64,000 bases of DNA, taken from Rallus limicola. Lineage: Eukaryota; Chordata; Aves; Gruiformes; Rallidae. Where the stretch lies: assembly GCA_022605955.1 (NCBI GenBank), contig JAKCOZ010000313.1, positions 204,727 to 268,726 of the forward strand, in the 5' to 3' direction. Shown here piece by piece: positions 56,281 to 64,000 of this stretch. The notes below the pieces were generated by a model, which saw only the letters and a program-made list of their open reading frames with translations, was not told the DNA's origin and made no database searches. Position 1 is the stretch's first letter. The number at the start of each line of letters is the position of its first letter. Made by a program: the position numbers and the translations under genes.

Positions 56281-58200
56281 ATGCCTTTCAGGCCCTAGCT
56301 TCTTTACTTTGGGAGTTATTGCTGGACGTTTAGCATGTTTTGAACTGCAGTCTGCTAGGGCCGAGGAAAGCACCGTAGGAGGTTCCAGGCATGTTCCCTC
56401 TTTCCAGGCAAAGGAAAAGGCTGAGAGCCAAAGTGACAGGGTTCTGCTCGTGTGTCCCTGTTAGGAGGTTTCAGACAAGCTATGCCTTTCAGGCCTAGCT
56501 TCTTTACTTTGGGAGTTATTGCTGGACGTTTAGCATGTTTTGAACTGCAGTCTGCTAGGGCCGAGAAAAGCACCGTAGGAGGTTCCAGGCATGTTCCCTC
56601 TTTCCAGGCAAAGGAAAAGGCTGAGAGCCAAAGTGACAGGGTCTGCTCGTGTGTCCTGTTAGGAGGTTTCAGACAAGCTATGCCTTTCAGGCCTAGCTTC
56701 TTTACTTTGGGAGTTATTGCTGGACGTTTAGCATGTTTTGAACTGCAGTCTGCTAGGGCCGAGAAAAGCACCGTAGGAGGTTCCAGGCATGTTCCCCTCT
56801 TTCCAGGCAAAGGAAAAGGCTGAGAGCCAAAGTGACAGGGTCTGCTCGTGTGTCCTGTTAGGAGGTTTCAGACAAGCTATGCCTTTCAGGCCTAGCTTCT
56901 TTACTTTGGGAGTTATTGCTGGACGTTTAGCATGTTTTGAACTGCAGTCTGCTAGGCTCGAGAAAAGCACCGTAGGAGGTTCCAGGCATGTTCCCTCTTT
57001 CCAGGCAAAGGAAAAGGCTGAGAGCCAAAGTGACAGGGTCTGCTCGTGTGTCCTGTTAGGAGGTTTCAGACAAGCTATGCCTTTCAGGCCTAGCTTCTTT
57101 ACTTTGGGAGTTATTGCTGGACGTTTAGCATGTTTTGAACTGCAGTCTGCTAGGGCCGAGAAAAGCACCGTAGGAGGTTCCAGGCATGTTCCCTCTTTCC
57201 AGCAAAGGAAAAGGCTGAGAGCCAAAGTGACAGGCTCTGCTCGTGTGTCCTGTTAGGAGGTTTCAGACAAGCTATGCCTTTCAGGCCTAGCTTCTTTACT
57301 TTGGGAGTTATTGCTGGACGTTTAGCATGTTTTGAACTGCAGTCTGCTAGGGCCGAGAAAAGCACCGTAGGAGGTTCCAGGCATGTTCCCTCTTTCCAGG
57401 CAAAGGAAAAGGCTGAGAGCCAAAGTGACAGGGTCTGCTCGTGTGTCCTGTTAGGAGGTTTCAGACAAGCTATGCCTTTCAGGCCTAGCTTCTTTACTTT
57501 GGGAGTTATTGCTGGACGTTTAGCATGTTTTTGAACTGCAGTCTGCTAGGGCTGAGAAAAGCACCGTAGGAGGTTCCAGGCATGTTCCCTTCTTTCCAGG
57601 CAAAGGAAAAGGCTGAGAGCCAAAGTGACAGGCTCTGCTCGTGTGTCCTGTCAGGAGGTTTCAGACAAGCTATGCCTTTCAGGCCTAGCTTCTTTACTTT
57701 GGGAGTTATTGCTGGACGTTTAGCATGTTTTGAACTGCAGTCTGCTAGGGCCGAGAAAAGCACCGTAGGAGGTTCCAGGCATGTTCCCTCTTTCCAGGCA
57801 AAGGAAAAGGCTGAGAGCCAAAGTGACAGGGTCTGCTCGTGTGTCCTGTTAGGAGGTTTCAGACAAGCTATGCCTTTCAGGCCTAGCTTCTTTACTTTGG
57901 GAGTTATTGCTGGACGTTTAGCATGTTTTGAACTGCAGTCTGCTAGGGCCGAGAAAAGCACCGTAGGAGGTTCCAGGCATGTTCCCTCTTTCCAGGCAAA
58001 GGAAAAGGCTGAGAGCCAAAGTGACAGGGTCTGCTCGTGTGTCCTGTTAGGAGGTTTCAGACAAGCTATGCCTTTCAGGCCTAGCTTCTTTACTTTGGGA
58101 GTTATTGCTGGGACGTTTAGCATGTTTTGAACTGCAGTCTGCTAGGGCCAAGAAAAGCACCGTAGGAGGTTCCAGGCATGTTCCCTCTTTCCAGGCAAAG

Positions 58201-58405
58201 GACAAAGGACTGAGAAGACAGCATAGTGAGGTAGCAAAGAGACAGGGTCTGCTCGTGTGTCAGTTAGGAGGTTTAGACAAGCTATGCTTTCAGGCTAGCT
58301 TCTTTACTTTGGGAGTTATTGCTGGACGTTTAGCAAGTTATGAACTGCAGTTGCTAGGGCCGAGAAAAGCACGTAGGAGGTTCAGGCATGTTCCCTCTTT
58401 CAGGC
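58201..58405 (+). repeat. Locally garbled monomer
   Basis: About one monomer is heavily disturbed. Positions 58,201-58,240 contain extra bases and shuffled words where GGAAAAGGCTGAGAGCC is expected. Positions 58,260-58,400 then lose single bases, mostly from CC, TTT or GG runs (TGTCAGTTAGG, TTTAGAC, ATGCTTTCAGGC, CACGTAGG, GGTTCAGG). The flanking monomers on both sides are normal and in order. A low-coverage or single-read patch is more likely than a biological insertion, because nothing here lacks similarity to the monomer. Confidence 0.75.
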
Positions 58406-61400
58406 AAAGGAAAAGGCTGAGAGCCAAAGTGACAGGGTCTGCTCGTGTGTCCTGATAGGAGGTTTCAGACAAGCTATGCCTTTCAGGCCTAGCTTCTTTA
58501 CTTTGGGAGTTATTGCTGGACGTTTAGCATGTTTTGAACTGCAGTCTGCTAGGGCCGAGAAAAGCACCGTAGGAGGTTCCAGGCATGTTCCCTCTTTCCA
58601 GGCAAAGGAAAAGGCTGAGAGCCAAAGTGACAGGGTCTGCTCGTGTGTCCTGATAGGAGGTTTCAGACAAGCTATGCCTTTCAGGCCTAGCTTCTTTACT
58701 TTGGGAGTTATTGCTGGACGTTTAGCATGTTTTGAACTGCAGTCTGCTAGGGCCGAGAAAAGCACCGTAGGAGGTTCCAGGCATGTTCCCTCTTTCCAGG
58801 CAAAGGAAAAGGCTGAGAGCCAAAGTGACAGGGTCTGCTCGTGTGTCCTGTTAGGAGGTTTCAGACAAGCTATGCCTTTCAGGCCTAGCTTCTTTTACTT
58901 TGGGAAGTTATTGCTGGACGTTTAGCATGTTTTGAACTGCAGTCTGCTAGGGCTGAGAAAAGCACCGTAGGAGGTTCCAGGCATGTTCCCTCTTTCCAGG
59001 CAAAGGAAAAGTCTGAGCGCCAAAGTGACAGGGTCTGCTCGTGTGTCCTGTTAGGAGGTTTCAGACAAGCTATGCCTTTCAGGTCTAGCTTCTTTACTTT
59101 GGGAGTTATTGCTGGACGTTTAGCATAGTTTTGAACTGCAGTCTGCTAGGGCCGAGAAAAGCACCGTAGGAGGTTCCAGGCATGTTCCCCTCTTTCCAGG
59201 CAAAGGAAAAGGCTGAGAGCCAAAGTGACAGGGTCTGCTCGTGTGTCCTGTTAGGAGGTTTCAGACAAGCTATGCCTTTCAGGCCTAGCTTCTTACTTTG
59301 GGAGTTATTGCTGGACGTTTAGCATGTTTTGAACTGCAGTCTGCTAGGGCCGAGAAAAGCACCGTAGGAGGTTCCAGGCATGTTCCCTCTTTCCAGGCAA
59401 AGGAAAAGGCTGAGAGCCAAAGTGACAGGGTCTGCTCGTGTGTCCTGTTAGGAGGTTTCAGACAAGCTATGCCTTTCAGGCCTAGCTTCTTTACTTTGGG
59501 AGTTATTGCTGGACGTTTAGCATGTTTTGAACTGCAGTCTGCTAGGGCCGAGAAAAGCACCGTAGGAGGTTCCAGGCATGTTCCCTCTTTCCAGGCAAAG
59601 GAAAAGGCTGAGAGCCAAAGTGGACAGGGTCTGCTCGTGTGTCCTGTTAGGAGGTTTCAGACAAGCTATGCCTTTCAGGCCCTAGCTTCTTTACTTTGGG
59701 AGTTATTGCTGGACGTTTAGCATGTTTTGAACTGCAGTCTGCTAGGGCGAGAAAAGCACCGTAGGAGGTTCCAGGCATGTTCCCTCTTTCCAGGCAAAGG
59801 AAAAGGCTGAGCGCCAAAGTGACAGGGTCTGCTCGTGTGTCCTGTTAGGAGGTTTCAGACAAGCTATGCCTTTCAGGCCTAGCTTCTTTACTTTGGGAGT
59901 TATTGCTGGACGTTTAGCATGTTTTGAACTGCAGTCTGCTAGGGCCGAGAAAAGCACCGTAGGAGGTTCCAGGCATGTTCCCTCTTTCCAGGCAAAGGAA
60001 AAGCTGAGAGCCAAAGTGACAGGGTCTGCTCGTGTGTCCTGTTAGGAGGTTTCAGACAAGCTATGCCTTTCAGGCCTAGCTTCTTTACTTTGGGAGTTAT
60101 TGCTGGACGTTTAGCATGTTTTGAACTGCAGTCTGCTAGGGCCGAGAAAAGCACCGTAGGAGGTTCCAGGCATGTTCCCTCTTTCCAGGCAAAGGAAAAG
60201 GCTGAGAGCCAAAGTGACAGGGTCTGCTCGTGTGTCCTGTTAGGAGGTTTCAGACAAGCTATGCCTTTCAGGCCTAGCTTCTTTACTTTGGGAGTTATTG
60301 CTGGACGTTTAGCATGTTTTGAACTGCAGTCTGCTAGGGCCGAGAAAAGCACCGTAGGAGGTTCCAGGCATGTTCCCTCTTTCCAGGCAAAGGAAAAGGC
60401 TGAGAGCCAAAGTGACAGGGTCTGCTCGTGTGTCCTGTTAGGAGGTTTCAGACAAGCTATGCCTTTCAGGCCTAGCTTCTTTACTTTGGGAGTTATTGCT
60501 GGACGTTTAGCATGTTTTGAACTGCAGTCTGCTAGGGCCGAGAAAAGCACCGTAGGAGGTTCCAGGCATGTTCCCCTCTTTCCAGGCAAAGGAAAAGGCT
60601 GAGAGCCAAAGTGACAGGGTCTGCTCGTGTGTCCTGTTAGGAGGTTTCAGACAAGCTATGCCTTTCAGGCCTAGCTTCTTTACTTTGGGAGTTATTGCTG
60701 GACGTTTAGCATGTTTTGAACTGCAGTCTGCTAGGGCCGAGAAAAGCACCGTAGGAGGTTCCAGGCATGTTCCCTCTTTCCAGGCAAAGGAAAAGGCTGA
60801 GAGCCAAAGTGACAGGGTCTGCTCGTGTGTCCTGTTAGGAGGTTTCAGACAAGCTATGCCTTTCAGGCCTAGCTTCTTTACTTTGGGAGTTATTGCTGGA
60901 CGTTTAGCATGTTTTGAACTGCAGTCTGCTAGGGCCGAGAAAGCACCGTAGGAGGTTCCAGGCATGTTCCCTCTTTCCAGGCAAAGGAAAAGGCTGAGAG
61001 CCAAAGTGACAGGGTCTGCTCGTGTGTCCTGTTAGGAGGTTTCAGACAAGCTATGCCTTTCAGGCCTAGCTTCTTTACTTTGGGAGTTATTGCTGGACGT
61101 TTAGCATGTTTTGAACTGCAGTCTGCTAGGGCCGAGAAAAGCACCGTAGGAGGTTCCAGGCATGTTCCCTCTTTCCAGGCAAAGGAAAAGGCTGAGAGCC
61201 AAAGTGACAGGCTCTGCTCGTGTGTCCTGTTAGGAGGTTTCAGACAAGCTATGCCTTTCAGGCCTAGCTTCTTTACTTTGGGAGTTATTGCTGGACGTTT
61301 AGCATGTTTTGAACTGCAGTCTGCTAGGGCCGAGAAAAGCACCGTAGGAGGTTCCAGGCATGTTCCCTCTTTCCAGGCAAAGGAAAAGGCTGAGAGCCAA

Positions 61401-63780
61401 AGTGACAGGGCTCTGCTCGTGTGTCCTGTTAGGAGGTTTCAGACAAGCTATGCCTTTCAGGCCTAGCTTCTTTACTTTGGGAGTTATTGCTGGACGTTTA
61501 GCATGTTTTGAACTGCAGTCTGCTAGGCCGAGAAAAGCACCGTAGGAGGTTCCAGGCATGTTCCCTCTTTCCAGGCAAAGGAAAAGGCTGAGAGCCAAAG
61601 TGACAGGGCTCTGCTCGTGTGTCCTGTTAGGAGGTTTCAGACAAGCTATGCCTTTCAGGCCTAGCTTCTTTACTTTGGGAGTTATTGCTGGACGTTTAGC
61701 ATGTTTTGAACTGCAGTCTGCTAGGGCCGAGAAAAGCACCGTAGGAGGTTCCAGGCATGTTCCCTCTTTCCAGGCAAAGGAAAAGGCTGAGAGCCAAAGT
61801 GACAGGGCTCTGCTCGTGTGTCCTGTTAGGAGGTTTCAGACAAGCTATGCCTTTCAGGCCTAGCTTCTTTACTTTGGGAGTTATTGCTGGACGTTTAGCA
61901 TGTTTTGAACTGCAGTCTGCTAGGGCCGAGAAAAGCACCGTAGGAGGTTCCAGGCATGTTCCCTCTTTCCAGGCAAAGGAAAAGGCTGAGAGCCAAAGTG
62001 ACAGGGTCTGCTCGTGTGTCCTGTTAGGAGGTTTCAGACAAGCTATGCCTTTCAGGCCTAGCTTCTTTACTTTGGGAGTTATTGCTGGACGTTTAGCATG
62101 TTTTGAACTGCAGTCTGCTAGGGCCGAGAAAAGCAACCGTAGGAGGTTCCAGGCATGTTCCCTCTTTCCAGGCAAAGGAAAAGGCTGAGAGCCAAAGTGA
62201 CAGGCGTCTGCTCGTGTGTCCTGTTAGGAGGTTTCAGACAAGCTATGCCTTTCAGGCCTAGCTTCTTTACTTTGGGAGTTATTGCTGGACGTTTAGCATG
62301 TTTTGAACTGCAGTCTGCTAGGGCCGAGAAAAGCACCGTAGGAGGTTCCAGGCATGTTCCCTCTTTCCAGGCAAAGGAAAAGGCTGAGAGCCAAAGTGAC
62401 AGGGCTCTGCTCGTGTGTCCTGTTAGGAGGTTTCAGACAAGCTATGCCTTTCAGGCCTAGCTTCTTTACTTTGGGAGTTATTGCTGGACGTTTAGCATGT
62501 TTTGAACTGCAGTCTGCTAGGGCCGAGAAAAGCACCGTAGGAGGTTCCAGGCATGTTCCCTCTTTCCAGGCAAAGGAAAAGGCTGAGAGCGCAAAGTGAC
62601 AGGGTCTGCTCGTGTGTCCTGTTAGGAGGTTTCAGACAAGCTATGCCTTTCAGGCCTAGCTTCTTTACTTTGGGAGTTATTGCTGGACGTTTAGCATGTT
62701 TTGAACTGCAGTCTGCTAGGGCCGAGAAAAGCACCGTAGGAGGTTCCAGGCATGTTCCCTCTTTCCAGGCAAAGGAAAAGGCTGAGAGCCAAAGTGACAG
62801 GGTCTGCTCGTGTGTCCTGTTAGGAGGTTTCAGACAAGCTATGCCTTTCAGGCCTAGCTTCTTTACTTTGGGAGTTATTGCTGGACGTTTAGCATGTTTT
62901 GAACTGCAGTCTGCTAGGGCCGAGAAAAGCACCGTAGGAGGTTCCAGGCATGTTCCCTCTTTCCAGGCAAAGGAAAAGGCTGAGAGCCAAAGTGACAGGG
63001 TCTGCTCGTGTGTCCTGTTAGGAGGTTTCAGACAAGCTATGCCTTTCAGGCCTAGCTTCTTTACTTTGGGAGTTATTGCTGGACGTTTAGCATGTTTTGA
63101 ACTGCAGTCTGCTAGGGCCGAGAAAAGCACCGTAGGAGGTTCCAGGCATGTTCCCTCTTTCCAGGCAAAGGAAAAGGCTGAGAGCCAAAGTGACAGGGTC
63201 TGCTCGTGTGTCCTGTTAGGAGGTTTCAGACAAGCTATGCCTTTCAGACCTAGCTTCTTTACTTTGGGAGTTATTGCTGGACGTTTAGCATGTTTTGAAC
63301 TGCAGTCTGCTAGGGCCGAGAAAAGCACCGTAGGAGGTTCCAGGCATGTTCCCTCTTTCCAGGCAAAGGAAAAGGCTGAGAGCCAAAGTGACAGGGCTCT
63401 GCTCGTGTGTCCTGTTAGGAGGTTTCAGACAAGCTATGCCTTTCAGGCCTAGCTTCTTTACTTTGGGAGTTATTGCTGGACGTTTAGCATGTTTTGAACT
63501 GCAGTCTGCTAGGGCTCGAGAAAAGCACCGTAGGAGGTTCCAGGCATGTTCCCTCTTTTCCAGGCAAAGGAAAAGGCTGAGAGCCAAAGTGACAGGCTCT
63601 GCTCGTGTGTCCTGTTAGGAGGTTTCAGACAAGCTATGCCTTTCAGGCCTAGCTTCTTTACTTTGGGAGTTATTGCTGGACGTTTAGCATGTTTTGAACT
63701 GCAGTCTGCTAGGGCGAGAAAAGCACCGTAGGAGGTTCCAGGCATGTTCCCTCTTTCCAGGCAAAGGAAAAGGCTGAGAG

Positions 63781-64000
63781 CCAAAAGTGACAGGCGTCTG
63801 CTCGTGTGTCCTGTTCAGGAGGTTTCAGACAAGCTATGCCTTTCAGGCCTAGCTTCTTTACTTTGGGAGTTATTGCTGACTGTTTAGCATGTTTTGAACT
63901 GCAGTCTGCGTAGGGCCTGAGAAAAGCACCAGTAGGAGGTTCCAGGCATGTTCCCATCTTTCCAGGCAAAGGAATAGGCTGAGAGCCAAAGTGACAGGTC
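63781..64000 (+). repeat. Ragged final monomer at the window end
   Basis: The last copy holds many odd changes: CCAAAAGTG, CAGGCGTCTG, CTGTTCAGG, GCTGACTGTTT, CTGCGTAGGGCCTGAG, CACCAGTAGG, TTCCCATCTTT and GGAATAGGC. Several are double-allele insertions of the kind seen upstream. It is still recognisably the same satellite with no transition into other sequence, so the array edge is not shown here. The density of errors suggests the source contig may end close by. Confidence 0.7.

Larger units (their letters stand above)
1..64000 (+). repeat. 198-bp satellite DNA array, about 323 head-to-tail monomers
   Basis: The whole window is one direct tandem repeat. The word ATGCCTTTCAGG recurs every 198 bp (42, 240 and so on), and the phase holds to the end apart from scattered 1-bp indels. 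Most monomers differ from the majority sequence at 0-3 positions, and all lie in one orientation. The monomer has A44 C42 G57 T55, exactly 50% G+C. Ordered words from the first unit are GGGTCTGCTCGTGTG, TAGGAGGTTTCAGAC, GGGAGTTATTGCTGG, CATGTTTTGAACTGCAG, GGGCCGAGAAAAGC and CCAGGCAAAGGAAAAGG. Each carries one StuI (AGGCCT) and one PstI (CTGCAG) site. No match to the CENP-B box pattern (TTCG, 4 nt, A, 2 nt, CGGG) was seen. High identity with multi-monomer periodicity is typical of centromeric or other heterochromatic satellites; the chromosomal position is inferred. I do not recognise the family. Confidence 0.98.
55180..64000 (+). repeat. Satellite stretch with a large excess of 1-bp indels
   Basis: I count more than forty single-base indels here, against six in the preceding 55.1 kb, while substitutions in most monomers stay low. 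Two classes dominate. One is homopolymer extension, for example TTCCCCTC at about 55,998, 56,796, 59,190 and 60,573, and CTTCTTTTAC at 58,893. The other is insertions that place both alleles of a known variable site side by side, for example GACAGGGCTCTG. True array-edge decay should raise substitutions as well. The pattern fits low consensus quality in a long-read assembly. Confidence 0.8.

Noticed and set aside
58201..58260. Insertion of a foreign element or a target-site junction
   Set aside because: The words are still distorted versions of the monomer (fragments of GGAAAAGGCTGAGAG and AAAGTGACAGGG), with no terminal repeats or target duplication.
1..64000. CRISPR array (regular direct repeats)
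   Set aside because: There are no short repeats separated by unique spacers. The whole 198-bp unit is repeated with near identity and no spacer component.
1..64000. Alpha satellite or another satellite with a CENP-B box
   Set aside because: The period is 198 bp, not about 171 bp, and no TTCG-A-CGGG pattern with the right spacing was found. TTCGGGAG in some left-domain monomers lacks the rest of the box.
1..64000. Ribosomal RNA, tRNA or snRNA gene repeats
   Set aside because: No recognisable conserved RNA words or cloverleaf-like arrangement was seen. The only clear fold is the short 25-nt hairpin.
55180..64000. True array edge with decaying monomers
   Set aside because: Edge decay normally adds substitutions and foreign insertions. 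Here substitutions stay low, the excess is 1-bp indels in homopolymers or double-allele form, and no flanking unique sequence appears.

Overview
The window is one uninterrupted tandem array of a 198-bp satellite DNA monomer, about 323 copies, all in the same orientation. I found no unique sequence, mobile element, RNA gene, CRISPR array or credible protein gene. Long homogeneous arrays with nested multi-monomer periodicity are typical of eukaryotic centromeric, pericentromeric or subtelomeric heterochromatin. The monomer is exactly 50% G+C, but it holds only 4 CpG where base composition predicts about 12. Three of those four CpGs recur as TpG or CpA in some copies, which suggests a host that methylates CpG, such as a vertebrate or a plant. 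I do not recognise the satellite family and cannot name the species.

Layout. (1) 1 to about 28 kb is a left domain marked by a 'G' monomer (GAATTATATC haplotype, five copies) and monomers with TTCGG in place of TTTGG. It contains local multi-monomer repeats: a 5-mer at 2.4-4.4 kb, an 8-mer at 4.6-7.8 kb, a 4-mer at 10.1-11.7 kb and an 11-mer at 14.7-18.5 kb. (2) About 28-47 kb is a mixed domain with block duplications separated by 37 and 47 monomers. (3) 47.2-55.1 kb is the clearest higher-order repeat: three copies of 15, 14 and 11 monomers, with the start of a fourth. (4) 55.2-64 kb has the same monomers but a very large excess of 1-bp indels. Many of these put both alleles of a known variable site side by side, which points to a consensus or assembly artefact.

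Because 198 is divisible by 3, and one frame on each strand of the monomer lacks stops, the array shows reading frames of up to 5,789 codons on both strands at once. These are by-products of the period; nonsense changes and frameshifts in single monomers break them.

The most informative biology is mutational. One copy carries a hairpin-templated micro-inversion (16,273-16,297). One monomer is an unequal-crossover hybrid (near 50.4 kb). A 4-monomer deletion appears to lie between two matching 'N' monomers. No undescribed enzymatic or defence system is visible.
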